NCBI GenBank assembly: GCA_965218045.1
Contig: CBDCJX010000011.1
Coordinates: forward strand, 806,001-870,000
Reading direction: 5' to 3'
DNA: 64,000 nucleotides
Origin: CAVRCA01 sp965218045
Lineage (GTDB): Bacteria; Pseudomonadota; Alphaproteobacteria; Acetobacterales; Acetobacteraceae
A program made the position numbers and the translations under genes. A model generated the notes under the pieces. That model ran no database searches. It was not told where the DNA came from and worked only from the letters and a program-made list of their open reading frames with translations. Within the stretch, counting starts at the first letter, position 1. Every line of letters starts with the position of its first letter. Below are positions 1-9,052 of the stretch, piece by piece.

Positions 1-115
1 GACTATGGGCCATGCCCGCGACGCGGGAAACCTCCCACCCCTTTCGCCGGGGCAGGGATGTCCCTAACTGCGCTCCCGGACGGGACGGGTGCGAGGCGCC
101 CCAGAAAGGGTCGGC

Positions 116-1453
116 ATGAGCGAAACACGGCAACTGCGGCTCGGCGCCTTCATGCGCCCGGTCAGCATCCACACCGCGGCCTGGCGCTATCCCGGCGCCT
201 TTCCCGACGCCAACTTCAATTTCACCCACCTCAAGCGGTTCGCGCAGACGCTGGAACGGGGCAAGTTCGACGCCTTCTTCATGGCCGACCATCTGGCCGT
301 GCTGAACATGCCGATGGCGGCGCTGATGCGCAGCGCCACCGTGACCTCGTTCGATCCGCCGACCCTGCTGCCGGCCCTGGCCGTGGTCACTGAGCGGCTC
401 GGGCTGATCGCCACCGCCTCCACCACGTTCGACGAGCCGTATCACGTCGCGCGCCGCTTCGCCTCGCTCGACCATCTGAGCGGCGGGCGCGCCGGATGGA
501 ACGTCGTCACCACCTCGAACCCGGACGCGGCGCTGAATTTCGGCCTCGAGGAGCATGTCGAGCACGACGAGCGCTACCGGCGCGGCCGCGAGTTCTTCGA
601 CGTGGTCACGGGGCTGTGGGATAGCTGGGCCGACGACGCGTTCGTCCGCGACGTCGAGAGCGGGATCTATCTCGACCCCGAGCGGCTCCACGTGCTGAAC
701 CATCGGGGAAAAAATTTCTCGGTGCGCGGGCCGCTCAACGTGGCGCGGCCGATCCAGGGCTGGCCGGTGATCGTGCAGGCCGGCGCCTCCGATGCCGGGC
801 GGCAGGTCGCGGCCGAGATCGCCGAGATGATCTTCGCCAGCGCCCGCACGATGGAAGAGGGACGCGCCTATTGCGACGACATCCGCAATCGGATGCGCGT
901 TGCTGGTCGCAACCCGGAGCACATGAAAATCCTGCCCGGCTGCTTCGTCGTGGTCGGCGACACAATGGAGGAGGCGCGCGCCAAGCGGGCCAGGCTGGAC
1001 AGCCTGGTGCATCCGGATAGCGGCATCGCCTCGTTGTCGATCGCACTCGGACACGACATAGCCGGGCTCGACCTCGACGGCCCGCTGCCCGAGCTGCCGC
1101 CGACCAACCAGAGCCAGAGCGGGCGCGACCGGGTGGTGGCACTCGCCAAGCGCGATAGTCTCACTGTTGGGCAACTGGCGCAGATGATGGGCGGGTATGG
1201 CGGCCTGTCGATGGTCGGCACGCCGGCGAGCATCGCCGACACGATGCAGGAATGGCTCGAAGCCGGGGCGTGCGACGGGTTCAACGTGATGTTCCCGTAT
1301 CTGCCGATGGGGCTCGACGACTTCGTCGACCGCGTCGTCCCCGAGTTGCAGCGCCGCGGCATCTTCCGGCGCGAATACGAGGGACGCACCTTGCGTGAGA
1401 ACCTCGGCCTGCCCTGGGTTCCGAACCGGTTCTTCCCCGAACCGCGGCGCTGA
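116..1453 (+). CDS. LLM-class FMN-dependent monooxygenase (NtaA/SnaA/DszA type)
   Basis: A 445-residue TIM-barrel flavin monooxygenase of the NtaA/SnaA/SoxA(DszA) branch of the luciferase-like superfamily. Members use FMNH2 from a partner reductase to oxidise small organic substrates such as chelators, sulfur heterocycles or xenobiotics. The N-terminal segment with KFDAFFMADH, the block around SGGRAGWNVVTTSNPDAA and the C-terminal GACDGFNVMFPYLP are typical of this branch, and the length fits. An upstream in-frame ATG at 89 exists, but the ATG at 116 has an AGAAAGGG ribosome site just before it, so I start there. It leads a plus-strand group with an NTF2-like protein and pcaHG, which suggests catabolism of an aromatic or related compound. 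The substrate cannot be told from sequence, and no flavin reductase lies next to it. Confidence 0.85.
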   Translation: MSETRQLRLGAFMRPVSIHTAAWRYPGAFPDANFNFTHLKRFAQTLERGKFDAFFMADHLAVLNMPMAALMRSATVTSFDPPTLLPALAVVTERLGLIATASTTFDEPYHVARRFASLDHLSGGRAGWNVVTTSNPDAALNFGLEEHVEHDERYRRGREFFDVVTGLWDSWADDAFVRDVESGIYLDPERLHVLNHRGKNFSVRGPLNVARPIQGWPVIVQAGASDAGRQVAAEIAEMIFASARTMEEGRAYCDDIRNRMRVAGRNPEHMKILPGCFVVVGDTMEEARAKRARLDSLVHPDSGIASLSIALGHDIAGLDLDGPLPELPPTNQSQSGRDRVVALAKRDSLTVGQLAQMMGGYGGLSMVGTPASIADTMQEWLEAGACDGFNVMFPYLPMGLDDFVDRVVPELQRRGIFRREYEGRTLRENLGLPWVPNRFFPEPRR

Positions 1454-1554
1454 TCCGGTCGGGACGTGAAGGAGCTTGCGTCGGGGATCAAGCGCGTTGC
1501 GAGCCCTGGCCTAGCGGCATAGGCTGCGAGCGGGGAAACAAGGGAGGAACTTCC

Positions 1555-1977
1555 ATGAGAACAGCAGTTGCGGCGCTGGTCGTCATCGCTTTCGCGGCGC
1601 AGGCATGGGCGGCGGACGTGCCAGAGGCCGGCATTCGCAAATCGAAAGCCGAGTTGGTTGCGGCGTTCAACAAGGGCGACGCCGCCGGGATCGCAAAAGT
1701 TTACACCGACGACGCCCACCTGTTGCCGCCCGGCGCTCCCATGGTGAGCGGACGCGACGGAATCCAGAAATTCTGGGAGAGCAGCTTGAAGAGCGGCGCC
1801 AAGAACCTGTCGCTCACCACCGGCACAGTTGATCAAATGGGCGACGTGGCGCGTGAGATTGCCCAATTCAGCATGGATGGCAAAAACGGCAAGGTGGAAG
1901 GCAAGTACGTCGCGATCTGGAAGCCGCAGTACGGGGCGTGGAAGCTCGACACCGATATCTGGAACATGAACAAGTAG
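1555..1977 (+). CDS. Secreted NTF2-like (SnoaL/DUF4440-type) protein
   Basis: A 140-residue protein with a clear Sec signal peptide (MRTAVAALVVIAFAAQAWAA, cleavage about residue 20). The mature ~120 residues look like the NTF2-like/DUF4440 fold: an N-terminal helix (SKAELVAAFNKGDAAGIAKVYTDDAHLLPPGAPMVSG), then strands ending KYVAIWKPQYGAWKLDTDIWN. This cone fold binds small ligands or acts as a minor isomerase or hydrolase, and no catalytic residues can be assigned with confidence. It has a GGGAGGAA ribosome site and sits 16 bp before pcaH, so it may be co-transcribed with the dioxygenase and act in the periplasm. The family call is fairly sure, the function is not. Confidence 0.7.
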   Translation: MRTAVAALVVIAFAAQAWAADVPEAGIRKSKAELVAAFNKGDAAGIAKVYTDDAHLLPPGAPMVSGRDGIQKFWESSLKSGAKNLSLTTGTVDQMGDVAREIAQFSMDGKNGKVEGKYVAIWKPQYGAWKLDTDIWNMNK

Positions 1978-1993
1978 GATTGCCGAGACAATC

Positions 1994-2719
1994 ATGAGCC
2001 AGGCAGGCGACGCACCATTCCGTCCGTACGCGCCCGGCAGCCAGCCGCCGCTGGACGCACCGGATTACGGCAGCAGCCATAAGCGCCACCCCACGTTTGC
2101 GCCAGTGCGCTTGCCCGCCGGCCATACACCAACCGAACTCGGTGCGCCGTGCTTCACCGCCGAGCGTTATCCCGCCACCGACGACCTGACCTCGCACGCT
2201 GGGAATGTGGCGGTGGGCGAACGCATCATCGTCGAAGGCCGGGTGCTGGACGAGAACGGCGGAGCGATCCCGGGTGTCATGATCGAGCTGTGGCAGGCGA
2301 ACGCCGCCGGCCGCTACGATCACGCACGCGACCAGCACGACGCGCCGCTCGATCCGGGCTTCCACGGCACCGGCCGTGTTTTTTCCGATGCCGAGGGCCG
2401 CTACCGCTACGTCACGATCAAGCCAGGCGCCTACCCCTGGCGCAACCACCACAACGCGTGGCGGCCCAATCACATCCACTTCAGCCTGTTCGGCGCCGGC
2501 TTCGCACAACGTCTGGTCACCCAGATGTATTTTCCGGGCGATCCGTTGCTGACCCTGGACCCGGTGTTCAACGCCGTCCCGGACGAGGCGGCGCGCGCAC
2601 GCTTGGTCGCCGCGTTCGATCTCGACATCACCCAGCCCGAACGGGCGCTCGGCTACCGCTTCGACGTCATCCTGCGCGGTCGTGCCGCGACGCCGTTCGA
2701 GGATGGAGCGGACGCGTGA
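1994..2719 (+). CDS. pcaH: Protocatechuate 3,4-dioxygenase beta subunit
   Basis: The 241-residue beta (iron-binding) subunit of protocatechuate 3,4-dioxygenase, the intradiol ring-cleavage enzyme that turns protocatechuate into 3-carboxy-cis,cis-muconate in the beta-ketoadipate pathway. The non-haem Fe(III) ligands are all present: Tyr108 (GRYDH), Tyr147 (GAYPWR), His160 and His162 (PNHIHFSLFG), at the same numbering as the Pseudomonas putida enzyme. It overlaps the following alpha-subunit gene by 4 bp, as expected for subunits made in equal amounts. None of the downstream pathway genes (pcaB, pcaC, pcaD) or a pcaQ/pcaR regulator is in the window. Confidence 0.95.
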   Translation: MSQAGDAPFRPYAPGSQPPLDAPDYGSSHKRHPTFAPVRLPAGHTPTELGAPCFTAERYPATDDLTSHAGNVAVGERIIVEGRVLDENGGAIPGVMIELWQANAAGRYDHARDQHDAPLDPGFHGTGRVFSDAEGRYRYVTIKPGAYPWRNHHNAWRPNHIHFSLFGAGFAQRLVTQMYFPGDPLLTLDPVFNAVPDEAARARLVAAFDLDITQPERALGYRFDVILRGRAATPFEDGADA

Positions 2720-3252
2720 CTCCCGCCAGCGCCGGCCAGACGATCGGCCCGTTCTGGCATCTGCTCGATGACCCGCGTTGGGCCGACCTGACGCGGTTCG
2801 GCGCCGAGGGCGAGCGGATCGCGCTGATCGGAACCGTGACGGATGGCGACGGCGTGCCGGTGGCCGATGCCTGCGTCGAGCTGTGGCAGCCGGAGCCGCC
2901 GGCCACGGAAAATTGGGAAGGGTTCGGCCGCGCCGCCACCGATCCCGAAGGCAATTTCCGGTTCACGACGCTCAAGCCCGGTCCCGTGCCGGGTGCTGCG
3001 GGCGCCAACACGTCGCAGGCGCCCCACGTCGCCATCGCGTTGTTCGCCCGGGGTCTGCTGACGCATCTGCACACCCGCGCCTACTTCGACGGTGAGGCGC
3101 TAAACGAGCACGACCCGCTGCTCGCCAGTGTCGATCCTCCGCGACGCGGAACCCTGATCGCGCGGCACGTCGGCGAACGCGACGGGTTGCCCGCCTGGCG
3201 GCTCGACATTCGCCTGCAGGGTGCCGACGAAACCGTGTTCCTGGATATCTGA
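2716..3252 (+). CDS. pcaG: Protocatechuate 3,4-dioxygenase alpha subunit
   Basis: The 178-residue alpha subunit, structurally homologous to PcaH but without the iron ligands, needed for the (alpha-beta)n holoenzyme and for shaping the active site. It begins at a GTG that overlaps the pcaH stop codon (GTGA). The N-terminal TPASAGQTIGPFWHLL and the LIGTVTDGDGVPVADACVELWQP block are typical of PcaG. A larger in-frame open stretch extends upstream into pcaH but has no coding logic. The gene ends 5 bp from the convergent kdsA stop. Confidence 0.93.
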   Translation: MTPASAGQTIGPFWHLLDDPRWADLTRFGAEGERIALIGTVTDGDGVPVADACVELWQPEPPATENWEGFGRAATDPEGNFRFTTLKPGPVPGAAGANTSQAPHVAIALFARGLLTHLHTRAYFDGEALNEHDPLLASVDPPRRGTLIARHVGERDGLPAWRLDIRLQGADETVFLDI

Positions 3253-3257
3253 CCGGG

Positions 3258-4112
3258 CTAGCGCGGACCTTGGCCGGCGGGATCACGCTTGGTTAGGTCG
3301 TCGAACGCCTTCAACCGTCGCACCAACTGCGCCATCTGCCGCAGTGGAATCATGTTCGGCCCATCGCTCGGGGCATGGTCCGGGTCGGGATGGGTCTCGA
3401 TGAACACCGCCGCGACACCCACGGCAAGAGCGGCGCGGGCAAGAACGGGGGCGAACTCGCGTTGCCCACCCGAGGAGGTCCCCTGCCCGCCCGGCTGCTG
3501 CACCGAGTGCGTCGCGTCGAACACCACGGGGTAGCCGGTCTGCGCCATGATCGGCAGCGCGCGAAAGTCCGTGACCAGCGTGTTGTAACCAAAACTCGCG
3601 CCGCGCTCGCATAGAAGAATATTCTGGTTCCCGGTGCTGGCGATCTTGACCGCGACATTCGCCATGTCCCAGGGGGCGAGGAACTGGCCCTTCTTGACGT
3701 TGATCGCCCGGCCGGTCTCGCCGGCAGCGAGCAGCAGATCGGTCTGCCGACACAGAAAGGCGGGGATCTGCAACACGTCGACCGCTTCGGCCACGGTGCC
3801 ACATTGCTCGGCGGTGTGGATGTCGGTCAGCACCGGCATGCCGTGGGTCTCGCGCACGCGGGCGAGGATCGCGAGGCCGGCATGGAGCCCGATGCCACGC
3901 GCGGCGGTCGCGCTGGTGCGGTTCGCCTTGTCGAAGCTGCTCTTGTAGATGATTGGCACATCGGTGGAACGGCCGATCTCCGCCAGCGCCGCCCCGACCT
4001 CCAGGGCGTGCGCCTCGCTCTCGATCTGACACGGGCCGGCGATCAGGACAAAGGGGCGGTCGTTGCCGATGGCGATACCGCCGACCGACACCGTGCGGGA
4101 AAACTCCGTCAC
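3258..4112 (-). CDS. kdsA: 3-deoxy-D-manno-octulosonate 8-phosphate synthase
   Basis: A 284-residue KDO-8-phosphate synthase. It condenses phosphoenolpyruvate and arabinose 5-phosphate in the first committed step to the Kdo sugar of lipopolysaccharide. Recognisable blocks are SFDKANRTS, DIHTAEQ, the PAFLCRQTDLL region, INVKKGQFLAPWDM, CERGASFGYN and FIETHPDPDHAPSDGP. In the N-terminal motif LIAGPCQIES a cysteine (Cys28) stands where non-metal enzymes such as E. coli KdsA have asparagine; with the later THS, IETH and Asp residues this points to the metal-dependent class. Its ATG overlaps the pyrG stop by 4 bp, so it is the last gene of tpiA-secG-pyrG-kdsA. Confidence 0.97.
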   Translation of the reverse strand: MTEFSRTVSVGGIAIGNDRPFVLIAGPCQIESEAHALEVGAALAEIGRSTDVPIIYKSSFDKANRTSATAARGIGLHAGLAILARVRETHGMPVLTDIHTAEQCGTVAEAVDVLQIPAFLCRQTDLLLAAGETGRAINVKKGQFLAPWDMANVAVKIASTGNQNILLCERGASFGYNTLVTDFRALPIMAQTGYPVVFDATHSVQQPGGQGTSSGGQREFAPVLARAALAVGVAAVFIETHPDPDHAPSDGPNMIPLRQMAQLVRRLKAFDDLTKRDPAGQGPR

Positions 4113-5740
4113 ACCAGCCGAGCCTGCCGCACCGCGGCCTCGATGAAGCCGGCGAACAGCGGATGCGGCGCGAACGGCTTGCTCTTGAGCTCGGGATGGA
4201 ACTGCACGCCGACGAACCAGGGATGATCGGGGATCTCGATGATCTCCGGCAGCACGCCGTCGGGCGACATGCCGGAGAAGCGCAGGCCGGTCGCCTCCAA
4301 AGTCTCCTTGAAATGCACATTCACCTCGTAGCGATGCCGGTGCCGCTCCTCGATCAGCGGCGCGTCATTGTAGAGCATACGCACCAGGCTGCCCTCGCGT
4401 AGTCGCGCCGGATAGCTGCCCAGCCGCATCGTGCCGCCGAGATCGCCGCCTTCCAGCCGCTGCTCGATCTCCTCGCCCCGGGCCCACTCGGTGAGCAAGC
4501 CGACGACCGGCGTCTCGCAGGGGCCGAACTCGGTGGACGAGGCGCTTGGATAGCCGGCGAGATAGCGGGCGGTCTCGATCACCGCCATCTGCATCCCAAA
4601 GCAGATGCCGAAGAACGGCACGCGGCGCTCGCGCGCGAAGCGCACCGCCGCGATCTTGCCCTCCGAGCCGCGCTCGCCGAACCCGCCCGGCACCAGGATG
4701 CCATGCACGCCCTCGAGCCGAACCACCGTGTCGGGTTGCTCGAACACCTCGGAATCCACCCAGTCGAGCCGGACCCGCACCCGGTTGGCGATGCCACCAT
4801 GCGTCAGCGCCTCGGCCAGCGACTTGTACGCGTCGAGCAAGTTGGTGTATTTGCCGATCACCGCTATGCGGACCTCGCCCTCCGGCGCCCGCACCGTCTC
4901 GACGATGCTGCGCCAGCGCGCGAGATCGGGTGGCGCGCAGGTCTCCAGGCGGAAATGCCGCAGCACCTCGCGATCCATCCCCTCCTCGTGGTAGCGGATC
5001 GGCACCGCGTAGATCGTGTCGACGTCGAGGGCCGCGATCACCGCCTCGGGGCGGACGTTGCAGAACAGCGCGATCTTGCGCCGTTCGGTCTCCGGGATCG
5101 GACGGTCGCAGCGGCAGAGCAGCATGTCGGGCTGAATGCCGACATTCAGCAGCTCCTTGACCGAGTGCTGCGTCGGCTTGGTCTTCAGCTCGCCCGCCGA
5201 CGGGATGTACGGCACCAACGTCAGGTGGACGAACATCGACCGCTCGGGGCCGAGCTCGTTGCCGAGCTGGCGGATCGCCTCGAGGAACGGCAGGCTCTCG
5301 ATGTCGCCCACCGTGCCGCCGATCTCCACCAGCACGAAGTCGAGCGCCTCGGTCTGCCGCAGGATCACCTCCTTGATCGCGTCGGTGATGTGCGGGATCA
5401 CCTGCACCGTGGCGCCGAGATAGTCGCCCCGGCGCTCCTTGGCGATCACGTCGGAATAGATGCGCCCCGTCGTCGCATTGTCGGCGCGCGTCGCCGGCAC
5501 CCCGGTGAAACGCTCGTAATGGCCGAGATCGAGGTCGGTCTCGGCGCCGTCGTCGGTGACGAACACCTCGCCATGCTGATACGGGCTCATCGTGCCCGGA
5601 TCGACGTTCAGGTAGGGGTCGAGCTTGCGCAGCCGCACCGAGAAGCCGCGCGCTTGCAGCAGCGCCCCGAGTGCGGCCGCCGCGATGCCCTTGCCGAGAG
5701 AGGAGACCACGCCGCCGGTGACAAATACGAACCGCGTCAT
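4109..5740 (-). CDS. pyrG: CTP synthase
   Basis: A 543-residue CTP synthase that aminates UTP to CTP using ATP and glutamine. The N-terminal synthetase domain starts MTRFVFVTGGVVSSLGKGI, the standard P-loop, and contains GGTVGDIESLPFLEAIRQ. The C-terminal class I glutamine amidotransferase domain has the nucleophile elbow GICFGMQMA (catalytic Cys) and the His/Glu pair in VQFHPE. The length matches the family. It sits between secG (62 bp upstream) and kdsA (4-bp overlap) on the minus strand, an order common in alphaproteobacteria. Confidence 0.98.
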   Translation of the reverse strand: MTRFVFVTGGVVSSLGKGIAAAALGALLQARGFSVRLRKLDPYLNVDPGTMSPYQHGEVFVTDDGAETDLDLGHYERFTGVPATRADNATTGRIYSDVIAKERRGDYLGATVQVIPHITDAIKEVILRQTEALDFVLVEIGGTVGDIESLPFLEAIRQLGNELGPERSMFVHLTLVPYIPSAGELKTKPTQHSVKELLNVGIQPDMLLCRCDRPIPETERRKIALFCNVRPEAVIAALDVDTIYAVPIRYHEEGMDREVLRHFRLETCAPPDLARWRSIVETVRAPEGEVRIAVIGKYTNLLDAYKSLAEALTHGGIANRVRVRLDWVDSEVFEQPDTVVRLEGVHGILVPGGFGERGSEGKIAAVRFARERRVPFFGICFGMQMAVIETARYLAGYPSASSTEFGPCETPVVGLLTEWARGEEIEQRLEGGDLGGTMRLGSYPARLREGSLVRMLYNDAPLIEERHRHRYEVNVHFKETLEATGLRFSGMSPDGVLPEIIEIPDHPWFVGVQFHPELKSKPFAPHPLFAGFIEAAVRQARLV

Positions 5741-5802
5741 GGAGGGCCCGTATACCCCGCTCGCCGAGTCCCCGAAAGCCTTCTCCGCTCTCAGTCGGGG
5801 GC

Positions 5803-6177
5803 TCAGTTGGTCGGAACGGTGGAATTGCCCCGCGCGGGGGCACCCGGCGTCGGGGGCGCCGAACCAGGGGTGGCGGGTGCCACCGGCGCCGAGGTCGCCG
5901 GCGAAGGCAGCGTCGGTGGCGGCGTGTCGAGCAGCGACGAGCCGACCGAGGTGCCCCGGTTGAGCAAGGCCAGCCCCAGCGAGAGCAGCATGAAGATCGT
6001 CGCCAGGATCGCCGTGGTGCGGGTGAGCAGGTTGGTCGTGCCACGCCCCGACATGAACGATCCCATGCCCTGCGAGCTGCCGATGCCGAGCCCGCCACCC
6101 TCGCTGCGCTGGATCAGCACGACGCCGATCAGGGCCAGGGTCACGAACAGGTGAATGGTGAGCAGGACGGTCGTCAT
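5803..6177 (-). CDS. secG: Preprotein translocase subunit SecG
   Basis: A 124-residue SecG, the small auxiliary subunit of the SecYEG channel. Two hydrophobic helices are visible: residues ~3-22 (TVLLTIHLFVTLALIGVVLIQRSEGGGLG) and ~52-72 (TRTTAILATIFMLLSLGLALLNRG). They are separated by the conserved RSEGGGLG and a Gly/Ser/Arg loop. The C-terminal ~45 residues are a low-complexity Pro/Ala/Thr tail, longer than in enteric SecG but frequent in alphaproteobacteria. It lies between tpiA and pyrG with gaps of about 62 bp each way. Confidence 0.93.
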   Translation of the reverse strand: MTTVLLTIHLFVTLALIGVVLIQRSEGGGLGIGSSQGMGSFMSGRGTTNLLTRTTAILATIFMLLSLGLALLNRGTSVGSSLLDTPPPTLPSPATSAPVAPATPGSAPPTPGAPARGNSTVPTN

Positions 6178-6239
6178 CGGACGCTCTGAGGTGAACGCGC
6201 GGCTTCTAGACCCGGACAGCGGGAATGGGAAGCACGCCG

Positions 6240-6983
6240 CTATCCCTGCGCGCCGGTGGCAGCCTGGGCAATCGCCAGGAAATCATCCGCCTTGAGGCTC
6301 GCGCCACCGACCAGCGCGCCGCCAACCTCGGCCACCGCGAGCAGGGCGGCCGCATTGGCCGGGCGGACCGAGCCGCCATACAGGATGCGCACCGACCGAC
6401 CGGCGTCACCGAACTGGCGCACCAGCTCCTCGCGGATGAACGCGTGCATGGTGGCGACGTCGGCTTCCGTCGCGGTCTTGCCGGTGCCGATCGCCCAGAC
6501 CGGCTCGTAGGCCAGCACGCCGGCGAACTCCTTTGGCAGGCTGCCGGAGATCTGCCAGCCGACCACCTCGGTCTCCCGCCCGCCGCTGCGTTGCTCGTCG
6601 GTCTCGCCGACGCACACGATCGGGGTCAGGCCCGCCGACGCCGCCGCCAGCACCTTCTCGCGCACCAGCTCGTCGGTCTCGCCGTGGTTCTGCCGCCGCT
6701 CGGAGTGGCCGAGGATCGCCCAGCTCGCCCCGGCATCGGCCAGCATCGCCGCCGAGATGTCGCCGGTATGCGCGCCGTGGCCTTGCGCGTGGCAATCCTG
6801 GCCGCCGACCGCGACCGCCGATCCCTCCAGGATGCGCGCCACCGGCCCGACCTGCATGAAGGGCGGGCAGACCAGCACCTCGCAGGCGAGGCCGGCCGCT
6901 CCCGCCTTCACCGCCTCGGCCAGCGCAGCCGCCTCGGCGGCAAGGCCGTGCATCTTCCAGTTCCCCGCGATCAGTTGCCGCAT
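6240..6983 (-). CDS. tpiA: Triosephosphate isomerase
   Basis: A 247-residue glycolytic isomerase interconverting dihydroxyacetone phosphate and glyceraldehyde 3-phosphate. The Asn/Lys motif GNWKMHG is at the start, the electrophilic His lies in GHSERR, and the catalytic Glu is in AYEPVWAIGTG. The reading frame is open 30 codons further upstream, but homologues begin at MRQLIAGNWKMHG, and a GGGAG sits right before that ATG, so I start at 6983. It heads the minus-strand tpiA-secG-pyrG-kdsA run and is divergent from ppiD, with about 145 bp between them for both promoters. Confidence 0.97.
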   Translation of the reverse strand: MRQLIAGNWKMHGLAAEAAALAEAVKAGAAGLACEVLVCPPFMQVGPVARILEGSAVAVGGQDCHAQGHGAHTGDISAAMLADAGASWAILGHSERRQNHGETDELVREKVLAAASAGLTPIVCVGETDEQRSGGRETEVVGWQISGSLPKEFAGVLAYEPVWAIGTGKTATEADVATMHAFIREELVRQFGDAGRSVRILYGGSVRPANAAALLAVAEVGGALVGGASLKADDFLAIAQAATGAQG

Positions 6984-7128
6984 CGCTCCCCTCGCCCCTC
7001 GGTCCGCGGTTGAGCTAGCGCGGCCCGGCCGGCTCGGCAATCGCCAAGCCATCGCCGCTTGCCGCGCCGGCAACTGGAAAACCCGCCTCGCCGCTCCTAT
7101 GGTGCGGCCCCCGAACAGGACCGGCTGA

Positions 7129-9036
7129 ATGATTACTGCCCTTCGCGGCTATCTGAGCACGTGGGTCGTGCGCGGCTTGTTCATCCTGCTGATCGTCGCA
7201 TTCGCGACGTGGGGCGTGGGCGACATGCTGCGGATGCGCGGCGGGAGCGACACCTGGGTGGCGAAGGTCGGCGGCACGACGATCGAGGCGGCCCAGCTCG
7301 ACGCGGCGTTCAAGCGCCAGCTCGCCCAGGTCACCGCCCGGCTCGGCACTACCGAAGTCTCGCCCGAGATCAGGCGCGCGGTCGCCGCCCAGACGCTCGA
7401 GAGGCTGATCGCCCAGACCTTGCTCGTCGAGGAAGCCAAGCGAATGCGCTTGGCTGTCCCGGACGACTTCCTGGTGCGCGCCGTCTATCAGATGCCCGCG
7501 TTCCACGGCCCGAACGGTCAGTTCGACCGTCGCCAGTTCGAGCAGGTGCTGCGCACCAACGGGCTGAGCGAGGCGGCGTTTCTCGATCTGCTGCGGACCG
7601 ACCTGCTGCAACGCCAGCTGGTCGAGGCGGTGCGGGCCGGGGCCACCTCGCCCGACATCCTGACCGGCGCCGTGTTCGCGCTCGAGGAGGAGCAGCGCTC
7701 GGCCGACATGGTCGAGCTGCCCTTTGCCGATGCCAAGCCGCCCGCCGAGCCCGATGCGGCGACGCTGACGCGTTGGTGGGAGAACCATCCCGACGCCTAC
7801 CGCAGCCCCGAATATCGCCGGATCAAGGCGGTGATCCTCTCGCCGCAGACCCTGGCGAAGGACATCGAGGTCACCGACGACAACCTTCACGCGTCGTACG
7901 AGGCGAACAAGTCGGAATACGTGACCCCGGCCAAACGGTCGGCCCAGGTCATCTCGGTGGCGGACGAGGCGAAGGCTGGCGCGCTCGCCGCGACATGGTC
8001 GGGCGGCGCCGATTGGGCCAAGATGCAGCAGGCGGCGCAGGCGCAAGGCGGCACCGCCGTCGAGCTCGATGGTGCGACCCGGGCCGAGTTCCCCTCGCCC
8101 GAGCTCGGCCAGGCCGTGTTCGCCGCCGCGCCGGACAGCGTCGGCGCCCCGGTACGCACGCCGCTCGGCTGGTCCGTCGTCCGTGTCACCACCATCACGC
8201 CGGGCAGCGAGAAAAACTTCGACGAGGTGAGGGACGCGTTGCGCGACCGGGTGCTAGCCGAGAAGGCCGCGGACCTGATGTACGATCGGGCCAACAAGGT
8301 GGACAACGCGCTCGGCGGCGGCGCCAGCCTCGATGCGCTGCCGGGCGATCTCGGCCTCGGCGCGGTGACCGGCACCCTGGATGCCAACGGCAACACCATG
8401 CAGGGCGAGCCCGCGCCGCTCCCCGGAGCACCCGAGCTGCGCCGCGCGATCACCGCCGCGGCCTTCCAAGCCCAGAAGGGCGAGCCGCCGCGGCTGACCG
8501 AAGTGCAGACGCAATCGACCGGTGGCTCGGCCTATTACGCGCTGCAAGTGGAGGAGGTGATCCCGGCGGCGCAGAAGCCGTTCGACGCCGTGCGGGATCA
8601 GGTCAAGGCGGACTGGACGCACGACGCGATCCGCCACGAGCAGGAAGCCGCCGCCGCTGCCTTGCTGGCGGCGGTCAAGGGCGGCGAGGCCCTGGAGGCG
8701 GCGGCGGCCAAGGCCGGGCTGCACGTTCGCCGCACGCCGCTCACCACCCGCACCGCGCCGGCGGAAGGCGTGCCAGCGTCGCTGATCGGTCCGCTGTTCG
8801 CCGCCAAGAAGGGCGAGCCGACCGAGGCGGAGACGCCGGACGGCTTCATCGTCGCGGTGCCCGCCGAGATCGTGCAGTCCGACCCGAAGGCCGACCCGGC
8901 CGGCTACCAGAAGGTGCGCGACGCACTGACCCGATCGATCGCCAACGATATCGAGCTGGCCTACGTGCGCGGGTTGCGCGACCGGGCGCAACCGCAGGTC
9001 AATCAGGCCGCGCTCGACCGCGTAGCCCAGCCTTGA
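7129..9036 (+). CDS. ppiD: PpiD/SurA-type periplasmic folding factor, membrane-anchored
   Basis: A 635-residue inner-membrane-anchored chaperone/peptidyl-prolyl isomerase of the PpiD family. It has one N-terminal membrane segment (residues ~12-32, WVVRGLFILLIVAFATWGVGD), a SurA_N-like helical domain (~40-170), and then parvulin-like and helical repeats facing the periplasm. PpiD assists proteins leaving the Sec channel. In alphaproteobacteria this gene commonly lies just upstream of trpE, as here (17 bp gap). The parvulin core around residues 240-350 is divergent, so isomerase activity is uncertain while the chaperone role is likely. Confidence 0.88.
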   Translation: MITALRGYLSTWVVRGLFILLIVAFATWGVGDMLRMRGGSDTWVAKVGGTTIEAAQLDAAFKRQLAQVTARLGTTEVSPEIRRAVAAQTLERLIAQTLLVEEAKRMRLAVPDDFLVRAVYQMPAFHGPNGQFDRRQFEQVLRTNGLSEAAFLDLLRTDLLQRQLVEAVRAGATSPDILTGAVFALEEEQRSADMVELPFADAKPPAEPDAATLTRWWENHPDAYRSPEYRRIKAVILSPQTLAKDIEVTDDNLHASYEANKSEYVTPAKRSAQVISVADEAKAGALAATWSGGADWAKMQQAAQAQGGTAVELDGATRAEFPSPELGQAVFAAAPDSVGAPVRTPLGWSVVRVTTITPGSEKNFDEVRDALRDRVLAEKAADLMYDRANKVDNALGGGASLDALPGDLGLGAVTGTLDANGNTMQGEPAPLPGAPELRRAITAAAFQAQKGEPPRLTEVQTQSTGGSAYYALQVEEVIPAAQKPFDAVRDQVKADWTHDAIRHEQEAAAAALLAAVKGGEALEAAAAKAGLHVRRTPLTTRTAPAEGVPASLIGPLFAAKKGEPTEAETPDGFIVAVPAEIVQSDPKADPAGYQKVRDALTRSIANDIELAYVRGLRDRAQPQVNQAALDRVAQP

Positions 9037-9052
9037 GGAGGAAGACGCCGCG

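Noticed and set aside
4703..6154. 483-codon open frame on the plus strand opposite pyrG and secG
   Set aside because: It is antisense to conserved genes, has no family resemblance, and long antisense open frames are expected in such high-GC coding DNA.
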